NCBI RefSeq assembly: GCF_001540865.1
Contig: NC_033633.1
Span: 2,471,514-2,535,513, forward strand
Source: Ananas comosus
Taxonomy: Eukaryota > Streptophyta > Magnoliopsida > Poales > Bromeliaceae
Direction of reading: 5' to 3'
Length of the DNA: 64,000 bases
Shown here: positions 1 through 20,597 of the stretch, piece by piece
How positions within the stretch are numbered: position 1 is the first letter of the stretch
Layout of the letters: the number at the start of each line of letters is the position of its first letter
Notes under the pieces: model-generated
Database searches by the model: none
What the model saw: only the letters and a program-made list of their open reading frames with translations
What the model was told of the DNA's origin: nothing
Translations under genes and position numbers: made by a program

Positions 1-318
1 GAATTAACTAACTGAGGGTACAATTAGTACTGATGATGTTATTAGAGAGGACAACACACCAATATGGTCCACTAATTGATGTGACCTTAACAACAAATTA
101 TTGCTTGGACCTGGTCTACCATGCCACCGCGGACATGACCACTGAAGAAACAGCTTTATCACTCAATCACGGAATTGAACACCTGCCCCCATCTTTGTGT
201 ACGTGTTTGGTAAAAAAGAATTACACGCCGTCTAACTCGGCGAGTTCAAGCCGTCACGGAGCTCGACTTTGCGCCAATCGAGGCGAAGTTGCGCGAAGTC
301 GCGAGCTCATAGCACATA

Positions 319-955
319 GGGTGCGTTGGGTTCGCGCTATATTTTTAAAATTTTTAGTAATTCAATAAAAATAAAAAAAAATAATGGTATTTGACTAAAC
401 GTACTAAGTAATCTAGTTGGTAATATTAAATTTACTTGAAAATGAGATGCATCCCAAAATACTAATCTCATTTTTTTGAGGGAGGATAGGTATCTTTATA
501 TTAATGGATTGGAATAATTATAATATATTTAATCTCTTTCTTTCTTTCTACCTGCCGTCTAGTTGGTATTATTTTTCTTTACACTCTAATCTCATATCTC
601 TTTCTAAACTAAGCCATTTCTTCTTCTCTTTTTCTAAAATCTCAGCTCTCTCATTCTCTCTAACCTCGACTCTATTTTTCTTCCTATTTCTTTAATTATA
701 CTCTCTCTTTCTAACCTATATTCTCTCTTTCTTTTTTCTAAAAAAATATTAAAATTTTTATAGTATTATTTAAAATTAAATAAAAAAAAATAAATTGTAT
801 ATTTTTCGTAATCTTAAATAATATGACTAAATAATATGACAGTAAGAACCAAACACCGAAATACTACATTCTTAGTAATAGAATGAATAGGAATAAGATT
901 CTCGGATATATTTTTACTGCAAGTAATTTTTTATAGTGCGAACCAAACACGCTCT
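319..955. mobile_element. MITE with GTTTGGTTC-type inverted ends
   Basis: The left end reads GGGTGCGTTGGGTTCGCGCT and the right end, reverse-complemented, reads AGAGCGTGTTTGGTTCGCAC. The two match well over GGTTCGC-CTATA. The interior is AT-rich with CT-rich stretches and has no coding capacity. No clean target-site duplication was found. The type resembles Tourist/PIF or hAT-derived MITEs, and similar ends occur at 20.6, 45.3 and 56.6 kb. Confidence 0.5.
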
Positions 956-1880
956 TAAAGTATACAGATATAGCGTTCACGAATTTCGATTGTGACTCGA
1001 TTCATTCAGTTTTACTTCATTTCGAATATGACTTGATTCAACTCGATCTCACATGATCATTTCGAATGTGACTCAAGCCACTTAACTTTCTGCCACAGAG
1101 TATGATGCTTATCTCATTTAAACCAACAAGATGAATTTGGCTGTGTTGGTAACGTAGGCTCGACGGAAGTCTGAGTTTTACAAGGTGAACTCTGGTTATG
1201 AAAACTCCACCACTTCTACTCTACTTCGATCAAAGTAAACATGCTATTAGACTCTTGACTTTAGATTTAATATAGAAAAATAATTATTTGAGTGAATTTT
1301 TATATAAAAAAAACTATTTGTACACATTATTACGGAATATATATTTTACACCTTATAGTTCTAAATTTTAAAAACTTTTAAAAAATTTTAAAATTCTTAA
1401 TATTAAAAAATTTGATAACGCGAGTCAGTAAATATTAATCTTTTTTTAAAGACAAAGCATACCTATTATACCTATATTTATAGGTGGCTTAATTTCTATA
1501 AGAAATGGGATCTACAAATAAAGAACAAAGACAAAAATAAGGGAAAAAGATAAGATAAAAATATACAAAACATATCTAAACTATGAACCAGTTTGATATT
1601 GCAGTCCAACTTTTCAAAATTTTCATTTTATTACTGATCAGTATTTCAATTTGTTTAATTCGATTCAATTAATGATAGTTTCAGCTCATATTTTAAACTA
1701 TAAAAAAATTATAGTTGCGATAATTACATGAAGTATACTTACTAAACCTACAAAAATAAATAATATATATAAATTTTAAAATTAAATTAAAATACTCTTT
1801 ACTAATTCAAATCAAATAAATTGATTTGAGATTGCAATGTAAAAATTAAAATTTTAAGAGTTTAGATAGTCAACTCAAAA

Positions 1881-1882
<2 letters not shown>
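956..1882. other. AT-rich intergenic DNA
   Basis: No coding exon, RNA gene or element end could be recognised. Around 1000-1080 there is a loose reiteration of a TTTCGA(A/T)(T/G)GTGACT-like motif. Confidence 0.4.

Positions 1883-1927
<45 letters not shown>
1883..1927. repeat. (AT)n microsatellite
   Basis: About 22 uninterrupted AT units lie in gene-free DNA. Confidence 0.95.
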
Positions 1928-1932
<5 letters not shown>

Positions 1933-2287
1933 CAGACAAAATAATTTTTTATTTTTATTCATTAAAAAAAAGTTTATTTTTTTGTTTTTTTTGGCTATTT
2001 AGTACTTCTTGTTTTTGTTAGTACATAGTGATTTGTAGCTCCATAAATGACATGTCAGTTCAATATAAACTCAACTGCCCTAACTAACTCTCGTGTGAAT
2101 GTACTTCGAATGTTAATATTTTCATTTTGGACTTGCAATTAATTATGGTTCTTCCCGTAACGAAAATTAAAAATTATTAATTTGAACAGGTTAAAAAAAA
2201 ATTAGAAAATAAATTAGGTGTATAAGTAATTTACATGATTTAACCCTAAAACTCTATAATTCTATATATATATATATATATATAGAA

Positions 2288-2318
2288 TTGAGCTATATAT
2301 ACACGCACACTCTGAGGC

Positions 2319-2353
<35 letters not shown>

Positions 2354-2360
2354 CTGAGGC

Positions 2361-2377
<17 letters not shown>
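2288..2377. repeat. duplicated (AC)n-CTCTGAGGC-(AT)n block
   Basis: The word CACACTCTGAGGCATATATA occurs twice in tandem, at about 2305 and 2348, each copy followed by an AT run. Short reading frames here are translations of microsatellite and are not genes. Confidence 0.7.
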
Positions 2378-2394
<17 letters not shown>

Positions 2395-2634
2395 TCCGGC
2401 TACTATATATGTTATTAATAGTATGAAGCACTTGGTGCTATTAAATTTTTCGCCGTTAGATCTATCCTTTTGATCATTTTCATCCGTTAGATCATACTAT
2501 TCAACCAACCACCCAGTCAATCCTAAGGGGCCCACATTATCCTAACAACACATCTCTTAATTCAATGGCAAAAATTTGGTAGCACTAATGACTTGGTGCT
2601 ATTAATAGTATAGTAGCCTAGTTCTATATATATA
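2378..2634 (+). mobile_element. hairpin-ended MITE, subfamily A, copy 1
   Basis: A core of about 229 bp (2395-2623) lies between (TA)n(GA)n on the left and TTCTATATATA on the right. The left end has GAGTCCGGCTACTAT, then a hairpin region (AGCACTTGGTGCT). The right end has TTGGTGCTATTAATAGTATA. The interior carries the subfamily words CCGTTAGAT, ACTATTCAACCAAC and GGGGCCCAC. There is no coding capacity. Confidence 0.75.
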
Positions 2635-2893
2635 GAGAGAGAGAGTCCGGCTGGAGAACTATCGATCGCACCAAGGATTTGGTGCTATCGAGTTTTCCAC
2701 CGTTAGATTTAACCCTTTAATTATTTTTACCCGTTAGATTATACTATTCAACCAATTACTCACTCAACCCTAGGGGGCCCATATCATCCTAACCACCAAT
2801 TTCTCAATCCAAGGGCTAAAAAATTAATAGCACAAATAGTTTGGTGCTATTGATAATATTCCAGCCAAGTTCTATATATATATAGAGAGAGAG
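2635..2893 (+). mobile_element. hairpin-ended MITE, subfamily A, copy 2
   Basis: This copy is in direct tandem with copy 1, with a core of 2645-2873. The left end GAGTCCGGCTGGAGAACTAT is followed by the hairpin GCACCAAGGATTTGGTGC. The right end reads TTGGTGCTATTGATAATATT and CCAGCCAAGTTCTATATATA. (TA)n(GA)n microsatellites bound both sides. Confidence 0.8.
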
Positions 2894-3079
2894 AGATCTA
2901 GAAAGTTGTGTCAGAATATTATTAATAGTATGTGAATAATAGGGTTTATCTCTGTTTAATCAAAAAATAGTATGTGAATAGTATTTACTATATATTTACT
3001 GTTTTGACCAATTGAATGTCCAGAATTTAGTGGATATTAGAATAGTAATAATTTAAGAATAAAAAAGTAGATAGTAATC

Positions 3080-3081
<2 letters not shown>

Positions 3082-3141
<60 letters not shown>
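3082..3141. repeat. (TA)n(TG)n compound microsatellite
   Basis: A run of TA units passes directly into about 13 TG units. Intergenic. Confidence 0.95.
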
Positions 3142-3916
3142 AAAATTCCTATTATAGTTTCTGTCGTCATTTATTTTTAATGAGTTCTTATGTACCTTCT
3201 AACTACTATTAACTAATCACACTATCTAACTACTATTAACTAGTCACAACCCTAAAAGGTGAAAATAAAGTGTATATACACACTATCTGCTGTGTTACTA
3301 TAAAGTTGACCATTCTCATTCACATCTTTTTGTTTCACGCCTGTTAAAACAAATATTTTTGTAACTCCCATGCGAGTATGATCCTGCTTTTATGATACAC
3401 CTTTATCCCCAAGTGAACTAACTTTAACTTTGTATTAAAATATATAAAAAATAATGGTACTATTAAAAAATAATAGTGTATATATATATGCACATGTGTG
3501 TGTGTGTGTGAACAGTTAGGTGTACTTAAAAGCAAAAAAAGAACATGCATGGTTTCTCCTTTGATACGATTAAATAAATGAATCTTGTTGCAGTGACAGT
3601 TGGAGAGAACGTGTGAGTAATAAAATCTCATTAATTATTTGATAATTAATCGATCCTGGAGCTTTATGTTAGTATTTAAAAGTTTTTTTTTCAATTTAAT
3701 TTAATAAACTATTGAGTTGTCAAACTTGCATATAATTATAATATTTGGTTCGTCCAAGAAAATTTAAATAAATATAATAAGCATGCGGGTGTTTGGATTC
3801 TTTTGGAAATTAATATAACATTTTTTTTATGGTATATATGCTAATTTTGAAATTAAGTGATTCAAACAAAAATGGGAAATGGTACAAATTTTAAGACATC
3901 AAATTCCCGCTAAAAT

Positions 3917-4375
3917 TTGATTTATCCTATTCTTATAAATATGGTATACAATTTGCTTCTCAATCTCCTATAAATTAGTTGTGTCAAAATTAAAATATTT
4001 TGTTATAATTAATTATGTAAGTGCAAATTAAATTTGAAAGGAATAGCATTATCGTTTTACACTTAATTTCAAAATTAGCATTTAGCTAGAACAATTCTTA
4101 CGATAAATCTTATAATCAAGTGGTGTAAGAAAACCCCACTTAAACTTGATTTATCCTATTCTTATAAATATGGTATACAATTTGCTTCTCAATCTCCTAT
4201 AAATTAGTTGTGTCAAAATTAAAATATTTTGTTATAATTAATTATGTAAGTGCAAATTAAATTTGAAAGGAATAGCATTATCGTTTTACACTTAATGAAA
4301 CACCTTATATTTAGCTAGAACAATTCTTACGATAAATCTTATAATCAAGTGGTGTAAGAAAACCCCACTTAAACT
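3917..4375. repeat. 229-bp tandem duplication
   Basis: Two adjacent units of about 229 bp (3917-4145 and 4146-4375) are nearly identical, both starting TTGATTTATCCTATTC and ending AAACCCCACTTAAAC with a one-base run difference. They differ mainly in one block near 4068-4083 against 4297-4312, where the words are unrelated although both flanks match. No reading frame. Confidence 0.9.
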
Positions 4376-5048
4376 TCCCAATAATCAATATCATCTTATA
4401 TTTTCCTTTTAGACAATTCATTTGCGAGCCAATTTTGTCGAATAATCTCCTATTTGGCCACCACATGATCGAAATCAAGAGTCAAATGTATATAATATAA
4501 ATGGCCACAAATCAATCTTCACAAGGTATTAGTTAATGAGTATTGTAAATTACTTCTAGTTAGGATTGTTATCTAAGAAATTAATCTCATAGAAAACAAC
4601 TCAGCAATAGTTTTAACACTGACACATACTTACGGACGTGTGTACAAATAAAGAAAAACACGTGAAGCGTTAAACCCACTGTGTTTTGGAACTTACAAAG
4701 CGTAGTATTGACTCTAATCGATCGCATCTTACCCGAAAAAATCGGCCTTATAGAATAGGGCATGAAAAATAGTTTTAAGAAGAATCAAGAAATATTAAAA
4801 GGTGGGTACGTGAAGTTATTGTCTTTTGCTTCTTCTTCTTCTTCTTCTTCTCATTGCATGTTCCCGTAAAATGACAAAAACAGAAAACAGGAAAAAACAG
4901 TGCTTAGTGTCTCCCAGTTGGATAATACAGTACTTAGTACCTAACTAAATACACAAAGAAAAGGACAAAGTTTGGTCTTTTTGTTAATTAACACATAAAG
5001 AAGCCCCTTAGACAATTTTTTTGATATTAATTAGTAGCTAACATCTGT

Positions 5049-5087
<39 letters not shown>

Positions 5088-7700
5088 GTTATAAATGTAC
5101 CTACATAAAATTATCAGATTGTACGAGTGGTAGGTAACGCCAACTATGATAAAAGATAAAAAAATGATCATGAATTGATGATGCACTTAATTTATGGGAC
5201 TAAAATGTACACAAGCATGTGTTTGGACGCATACGTGTCCTTAATTTAATTTTTCTTTTCTTGGTTATACAAAGATGATGATCACGAACCAAATCGATCG
5301 GCCATATTTATCTCTTTTTCTCGTCTTAAGACACGCGCACACATTAATGAGAAAGAAAAAGGGATTGCCACGTTTAAAGCTAATTGGAATCAATCAATTA
5401 TGCAGTTCTAATTTTTGTGTGAGTGAGCTGTTCATCTCAATCTTTCTCTCTGCAGCTTTTCGTATGTGAGAAAAGAAATTTGTTTTGCATGCGGGAAAAG
5501 TAATTTCGATCTCCTAAAGCTTAAGTTGCTAAAAAGAGCATTACTTGGTGCAGAAACAAAGATTAAAGTGTCATGTACATGACCTCCTTAGATTTATGCA
5601 TGGTTTTCCACACTTTGTTGTTTTGATTATGAAATTTTCTAAAAAAATTATCCCAATCTTTACGCTATTATTATTACTAATATTTGAAAGCAAACCGTGA
5701 GAGCTTGAAGGTCAAATATTCAACCAGGATCAGGCCATATTATATATAAAAAAAATACAGTTTTTGATCTCTATATAAAGAAGTTAATATATTTCATGCA
5801 TGAAGTGTTGCTGAGTATAGATGAGGACGATTCTCTTTTGAATTTTACAACACCCAAAAAATCCCTCCTAGAGCTAATCAAGATTTTTGTTTTTTTTGTT
5901 TTTTCCAACCAAAAAGCGGAGGCTAAATAATTTATCTTTTTAACAAAGGCACAGGCACAGAGGACACCGATTTCTAACATCTTAATCAGTAATGAGAATA
6001 CCAACTAACTGATCAGCTTGAATATGGATCGCAATCATGCGGTACAGCAATATTACATGTCAATCACAGGTGCGGTGTTGCTATCGATGATCATATGATA
6101 TTGCATCATGAAGATCGTGACCATTTACCACTCAAAAGATTCCTCCTTTGCGCGAATTTTTCTTGGTTTCCCCCTTTTTTTTCAAAGTAGCGAATCATTA
6201 GATTCCAACGTCTCACCAACCCCCCTCCTCCCACACGCGCGCGCGCACACACACACACACACAAACACAAACACGCACACTCGTGCGAATCCAAGAAATA
6301 ATAATCCAAGGGATGGTTTGGGTTGACTTTGTTTGCAAAGGTTGCAACTGGGTTTGCATCACCCATCGCTCTCACTCCCTCCCCTCCTTTTTTTTAAGAT
6401 CTAGTAGGGTCGCAATATTGAGGACAATAATTAGGTATAATAACGATAAGAAAGAAATAAGCGAAACAGATAACATATTATTTTCTTTTTAAAATATAAT
6501 AATAATAATAATAATAATAATGATCGGAAAGTATTCTCGATGTTTCACATCGCTAAATATGATTTTGAATTATTTTTGTGAATCGAAAAGTCTTCGATCG
6601 ACGATGCTGTTTTCGAATCAACGTCTCGTGTGGCTTAATATAATTTTGAGCATTTCAACTATTAAGAAACTGAATAGTATAATTTTTAAAAATTATTGTC
6701 AAGTTCCTCGGGTGAGGAAAGAATAAACAGGCCAAGATTAAACGACTTTTTGAAAATAGTGAATCAAGTTTTTTAATTCAATATTGGAGTTATTGGTTTT
6801 AATTTAGATACTGAATAGAATTTTGATTTCGGTTCTTCTGCAAATTTTTTTTTATATATATTCTACACTGTTAAAGTAAAAAAAACGCTGCATACTGGCC
6901 CTTAATTAAAGTTTTCAATTTTCTGTTTTTTTTATTGTAAGAAAAAAGATATTAAAATTTATAAAATTAAATTTATAAAAAATTTAAATGCTCTAAATAA
7001 TATTTAATGACATAGATCGTCAAATTTTAAAATCTATTATTAAAAATAACTTACAATTATGAAAACGGTCATGCTAATTAATAATACTATAGTAGCTGCA
7101 CTCCAATAATTAATATGACTTGTGATTTTATCTAGTATTTCTTTGGTATGATTGAAGTTTTAAAAAAAAAAAAAAAAATGTTGTCAGATGAGAGCTGTTA
7201 CGAACGGTCGTCTTTTTTTTTTTATTAAAAAAATGTCCGACAACTCTTTAATAAAGTTAAGACTCAAAAGCCATTTCAATTCTATTACACATTAAAAACT
7301 CTATACTTTTTTTTTTCTTTTTTTGGCCGAATGTTAGGAAATCGAAATTCAACAAAACAAAAGACACAGACACCTCCCTTTTCATCTATACAAATATATC
7401 AGAAAACGAAAGAGAAAATTATAATGCAAACGAATCAGCGTTATTAATTCAAAAAAGGGTTAGGATTATTCATTAGTGTTCCATTTGAAAGGTAGTTGAG
7501 GAAGCCTTTCCGAGCCCACGAATCCATCCTATTCCAGTGCATTTCTTTTTTGGCCTCTTGCATTCTCAACAACCTGTATTTCTCTTTCATTATTTTTCTG
7601 GTGTTATTTGTCGAATGAATGACGGAGAAATGCTATGACGAAAACAACCACCTAAGTTGCGTCGTAAGCCCCGACGCTTACAACATTAATCCTTTTTCAC
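4376..7700. other. intergenic DNA downstream of PECT1
   Basis: No gene recognised. Contents are a (CTT)n run near 4830-4853, (TA)n at 5052-5085, a purine/pyrimidine-alternating (GC)n(AC)n tract at 6237-6265, (ATA)n near 6497-6520, and T- and A-rich tracts. The short reading frames here have no family signature. Confidence 0.5.
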
Positions 7701-8128
7701 CAGATTAAAAAGTTCTCCTTTTATGTCAAAGATCATACAAGAGCTAGATGAGACCATACTCCCAGTGGTTTACAAACAATACAAACAACTCGTCTGATAA
7801 CTACAGGATAGGACGAGAAGGGCACAGGAGCCAAAAGTTAGAACAGTAAAAACCAAAAAAAAAAAAGAAACCAAAAATGAAATAAAAGAGACCCTCTTTA
7901 TGTAGTAACAAGCTCTACCTAAAATCAGACGAAAAAAACAGCTCTAACCACTGGCTAACAAGATATAACTGCAGCAGCCTATATATATACTCTCGAGCTA
8001 ATTGGAACGTGAATGAGAAACTCCGGATTAGCCTGCAGATGCAGCAAGAAAAGGATTTGCTGATCGAGGATACGAGAATAGCAGATGTATCTCCACCAAC
8101 AGTTTCTACCAAAGCCCCTAAGAAGAGT

Positions 8129-15779
<7,651 letters not shown>

Positions 15780-15859
15780 CTATGGCTTTTTTGGAAACCC
15801 TAGCGTTCGCAGAGACGAGGAGGCTCTCGAGCTCGCGCCATTGGAGGAGGCTTCGCGAG

Positions 15860-15860
<1 letters not shown>

Positions 15861-15897
<37 letters not shown>
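15861..15897 (-). repeat. (CT)n tract in PECT1 5' leader or core promoter
   Basis: About 18 GA units on the plus strand give (CT)n on the sense strand, 130-170 bp before the PECT1 ATG. CT-rich leaders are common near plant transcription starts. Confidence 0.8.
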
Positions 15898-15913
15898 GCT
15901 GAGGTTTGGGGGG

Positions 15914-15923
15914 TAAATATATA
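15914..15923 (-). promoter_or_regulatory. candidate TATA box of PECT1
   Basis: Sense-strand TATATATTTA lies about 190 bp upstream of the ATG. A start about 30 bp downstream would fall in or at the (CT)n tract, which fits a pyrimidine-rich leader. Position-based inference. Confidence 0.5.
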
Positions 15924-16009
15924 CGTCTTTGGAGGGTAATAACGGTGGTTGCAATGGAAATGACGAGAATAGTTGCATGGACCCGGTGTATCATGCACCC
16001 CACTCCCTT

Positions 16010-18184
16010 CTAAACCTCCAATTCAGAGCTTTTTAAATAAAGAATTTAATCTCTTTCTCAAAATTAAGAATTTTATTTAGTAGATGTTTTATTATTACAT
16101 TAAGCCAACCACTTAATGCGTAAATAATATGCTTTTAATACTTGATAATTTTTTATTCCTTTATAATAAATTGATCGCATATTTGTATTTAACTTAAATT
16201 GATCTGGCTTAGAAATGGATGGATTCGTTTAATTCATTTATTAAACTATTTATATTCAAGCTGACCCACATAACCAACTTGATGTAATTTAAATTGTTCA
16301 AAACACATGATTACAACATTAAATTTAAGAATCTAAATTTTAAATTAATATTTTTTTATTTTAAATATTAATTAGTAGGAGCAGTTACGTGGTGGACCTT
16401 TATAGCTCCTACCATTCAACACTGTCTACGTGGCACTCTAGCAACCGTTAGATACAAGCATCACGTTAAGGTTTTTTTTTTTTTTGAGGCGGTTTGAGGA
16501 CGTTAATTAATTATTTAAATTCGTGATTTGAATTCTATTGTGGACGTGTGTCTTTGTACGTCTTTATCGTGTTAGTTTGGATTTTTGTTTTTTGTCTTTA
16601 TTATTGATAGATTTTGGGGAAAATGTACAATGAGCCTATAAACTATAACACGATTATAAGTAGATCCCTACACTTTAATTTTAGTAATTTTAGGGGAATG
16701 TTGAGGAAGATCCAAAAAAGCATGCCATCACATGTCTTATATATAATTTTATGCAATTTGAAAACACACATGAAATTTTCTTTTCTTTTGTAGTTATGAT
16801 AATTAAGCATGAAAAGTAGATTGAATCAATTTTTATTTTTTATTATTTTTTGTGCAGAATATAAGAAATAAGTTTTTTGTATTTTAAATCTTTATAAGAT
16901 TATATGCAGTACAAGCAACCAAAATAACTATGTTGTTATTACTTTGATTGAGAATAAGAGTCTAGTGTATTGTTGACAAAATTTATAGTGTATAATTGCT
17001 AAAATAATTACGAGTTCAGATATTTATTTGCAAAAATGCTAAAGTTTGTGGGCATGTATATTTTTTCCTCCTAGATTTAATTTAAGAAAGAAAAATATTA
17101 AAATATTATCTATACATTTAGGGATGTAAATCCTAAACTCCAAAATTTAAGGGTTAATAAAATCCTCATAAATTTTATTTTTTTTAAAAAAAGAGAGAAA
17201 AATGGAGAAATATGGGCCACGAGGACCCTCTAGATGTATGATCTACACCTACCTACTCTATAGGTGTATGAATAATATTGCTCTCAGAAAGAAATATGTA
17301 CAGAGTGCTTCTGAATTTGCAATAATTTCAATTTAAACAATCATTTTTGTTATTTTAATATACAAAAAATAATAAAAAAATACACGGATGTTTACTTTAT
17401 TCTTCAATTCTTACGTTAATTATTGAAACTAAAAGATAAAGAAATATGATTTTTTTTAATATATTTCAAAGTGTGACAATATTATATGCAAAATTTGCAA
17501 TCAAAACAACTGTACAATAACTTAAATTGAGATGAACAATCAACTGAACTATTTGATAAAGTTTAGAAAAACTAACAGCCAAATAAAAAAGTTCTAATAT
17601 GCAAAAGTGCTAATGTTTATTAGGGATTTTATAATTTTTTCACTTTCAATTTTATGTGGTAAAGAAGAAGGATATGGAGATGACACGTGGAATTGTTTTA
17701 AGAAAAAGATGGAGAGAGAGAGAGAGGTGCAGGTGCGAGTCAAAGATCGGCTGAGAACGTGACATGGGATAATCTGGAAGGATGCTGCGTTTCCGCAAAC
17801 TAATTAATGCAACACGCACGTATCATAGACTTCTTTTTCAAAACGGTCCTATAAATTTTTTTCATTGAAAAATTAATTTAAAAATTTTTTTTGATAAACT
17901 TTTTTTTTTTTTTGTCATATAAAAACGACGTTGAGACTTTCTCTTAAAAACGGCGAATAGTTTACCGTCTTTATAAAGATAGTTAACGATTCAGCACTTT
18001 CTAATTTTTAATAAAAACGGTGAAGTATTCACCGTCTTTTTTTTATTTATTGTTTATTTTTATATCTTATATATAATCTTAACAATTATATAAAAATTTT
18101 AACAAATAAGAGACTTTTAAAATGCGGTGAACGATTTACTGTGTTTTGAAAAAAAAAAAAACCTACGTGGCTGCTACATGTGGG
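16010..18184. other. AT-rich intergenic DNA upstream of PECT1
   Basis: No gene found. At 17945-17973, 18011-18040 and 18118-18148 three short near-palindromes of the form ACGGTGAA-N-TTCACCGT recur. The rest is A/T-rich with homopolymers. Confidence 0.4.
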
Positions 18185-18185
18185 N

Positions 18186-18345
18186 TAGCAAAAGACTCTT
18201 TTTGCTATCAAGTTTTTACTTTTTGGATTAATTTCTTTCATCATTTCTAATCATTGGATTAAATATTATAACCTAATGGAGACTACTCAATTCTAGGGGA
18301 CTACTCAATTCTAAAGACTAATATCATTCTAGCCCTCTCTCGCTC
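18186..18345 (+). mobile_element. hairpin-ended MITE, subfamily B, partial, starting at an assembly N
   Basis: Starts right after the N at 18185 with TAGCAAAAGACTCTTTTTGC. It contains ATTGGATTAAATATTATAAC and GACTACTCAATTCTAGGGGA, as in the subfamily B copies at 62.7-63.3 kb. The left terminal motif is lost at the N. Confidence 0.65.
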
Positions 18346-19500
18346 TTTCTCTGTCTCTATATATATACGTTTTATTCACAAAGAGAAGTAGCTTAAATCA
18401 TAATATTTTAATGGCTAAAATAAGGTAATTTTGAAACTACTTGATTAACAGGTAATTAAATAATTTTTAAAAATTATAAAATTTAAATTTTTAAAAATTT
18501 AAATAATTTAAATTATTTTTAATGATGCCAATTATTGATTTGAATACTCCATAATTGAAAACTATATGAAAATAAATGACTCTATTAATTTATTCCATAA
18601 ATATTCTAACTTTACTCTAGCATATGTACATTATAGAATTTATTATACATAGAAAAATATTTTAGGTTGACAAAATGTGTTACGTTAACAACCATGTGCC
18701 ATTATTAGATTCTATGCATAAACTAATTAAACTTTCATCTTTTCTATTCCAATACATCAGCCGATTAAAAGAATAAAGAGAACTAATAACAAATAAGTTT
18801 TGAGAAATAATTTGATACTTTATTTTATAAAAAATAAAAAGATTTTAACCATTGATTAATGAAGGTTAAAAATATCATTTTATTACATAACAGGTTAAAA
18901 GGTTATTTGGTGTGAGGGTATTTTTATAATTAGGCAAAATTTTAAGAAAATTTTGATTAATATTCAAAAATTAGCATTAATTTTGTACTAATTTAAGCAT
19001 TAATTTAAGATTTGATTGATATTTCAAATTTTAGGCATTAATTTTAGAAATTTTAGAATTCTTCTAATTTAGGCATTAATATAAATTTTAGGAAGTTTAG
19101 AAATAGTAATGTTTCTAAATATGTTGAATTTAAATATTTAATATTTAAATTTATAAATTTATTAAATTTAAATAAGAGAAATTTTGTGTTACTATTTTAA
19201 CAAATTTAATGTTGATAATAACGAATTCAACATATTTAATTTGTTTAAGAAACTTTTAAAATTCTCTAGTTTATATATTAATTTTTTATCACAAAGTTAA
19301 AAAAATTTGAATATAGGGAAAAAAAATTTAAATTCAACGTATTTAATATGTTGTAATATTTTTTAATAAAATATCTATGAATTACGGATATCAATGTATA
19401 TGAATATTCATAATTTTATCTGAATCCAAACCCAAACTCGGAAGCAAACATAGTGGATTTACCTATACTAAATGAATATAATTTTGGATATGGATAAAAA
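18346..19500. other. very AT-rich intergenic DNA
   Basis: Dominated by AAATTT, TTTAAA and TTAATTT words. No reading frame or element end recognised. Confidence 0.4.
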
Positions 19501-19501
19501 N

Positions 19502-19966
19502 GACGATCGGCTCCGTTAGACTTGATCTAGAGTATTTGAAGTATCTAGAAAATAAATTTTGCGATTTTTCGATATCATTTGCCTAGTGATCGAAGTGGCT
19601 CAAAATTAACGGCTGAAAATAAAAATCTTACAAAATATGATAATATGACATTAAAATTTTAGATCGAAGTTATTGATCTTGTTTTATATGGTATAAAGAA
19701 TTTTCTATCAAAATTTCATGTGATTTGGATATTTCTACACCGTTAAACTTGCAACCGGCTCACCACGGCCGTTAAAATTATTGATTTTGAGCCCCTTCGA
19801 TCACTAGGCAAATGATATCGAAAAATTGCAAAATTTATTTTCTAGGTACTTCAAATACTCTAGATCAACTCTAACGAAGCCGATCGTCGATTCGAAAGTC
19901 CGAACATCGAAAACAAAATGGAAGCACAGAGGCCTCAGTGCTTCCATAAGCATACCAGCACAACTC

Positions 19967-19982
<16 letters not shown>
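19502..19982. mobile_element. hairpin-ended MITE, subfamily D, left end lost at an assembly N
   Basis: Arms of more than 100 bp are inverted copies: GACGATCGGCTCCGTTAGAC at 19502 is mirrored near 19890, and GATATCATTTGCCTAGTGAT near 19577 is mirrored near 19805. The right end carries a terminal hairpin (GGAAGCAC ... GTGCTTCC around a GAGGCCTC palindrome), then ACCAGCACAACTCTATATAT. The matching left hairpin is absent, replaced by the N at 19501. Confidence 0.8.
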
Positions 19983-20020
<38 letters not shown>

Positions 20021-20142
20021 CTGGGATACTATCGATAATACCAAGCCTTTGGTGCTACCGAGTTTTCTGCCGTTAAATTTAATTTTATAACTATTTTTGC
20101 CCGTTAGATTATACTATTCAACCAATAACTTACTCAACCCTA
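19983..20142 (+). mobile_element. (GA)n plus truncated hairpin-ended MITE, subfamily A
   Basis: After a long (TA)n(GA)n tract the core starts at about 20019 with ATCTGGGATACTATCGATAA and the hairpin ACCAAGCCTTTGGTG. It then follows subfamily A to ACTCAACCCTA, where it stops and runs straight into a new TATATATA-GAGAGA tract. The right half is missing. Confidence 0.7.
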
Positions 20143-20520
20143 AATATATATATATAGAGAGAGGGAGAGAGAGTTAGGCTGGTATACTATCGGTAGCACG
20201 GAGGCCTTCGTGCTGCCAAGTTATATTCAATGATGCGGCTTCCAAATCGATGATCGACTCCGTTAGACTTGATCTACACTATTGAAAATATTTGAAAATT
20301 AAATTTCATAATTTTTCGACATTATTTGACTAGTAATCAAAAGGTCTTAAAATTAATAATTTTAATGATCGATGTGATATATTTGTGAATTTAATGGTGT
20401 AAAACAATTCAAATCTTATAAAATTTTTATAATTTTTTTTCACTATTTAAAGTAAGATCAGTAATTCTGATCCTAAATTCAAGTTTTTTATTATCATTTT
20501 TTATGAAAATTTTATTTTCA
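20143..20520 (+). mobile_element. hairpin-ended MITE, subfamily D, left half
   Basis: (TA)n(GA)n is followed by TTAGGCTGGTATACTATCGG, then the hairpin AGCACGGAGGCCTTCGTGCT, then GATCGACTCCGTTAGACTTG as in the subfamily D copy at 19.5 kb. No mirrored right arm is present. Confidence 0.7.
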
Positions 20521-20597
20521 TCCGTTCATTTTTAGACTACTCGTTTGATAGGTATTTTTTGTTAGAATTTTATCCCGAATGAACTTGGGATAACTTA

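Noticed and set aside
2246..2473. Tyr/Ile/Thr/His-rich frames
   Set aside because: Translation of TA, AC and GA microsatellites.
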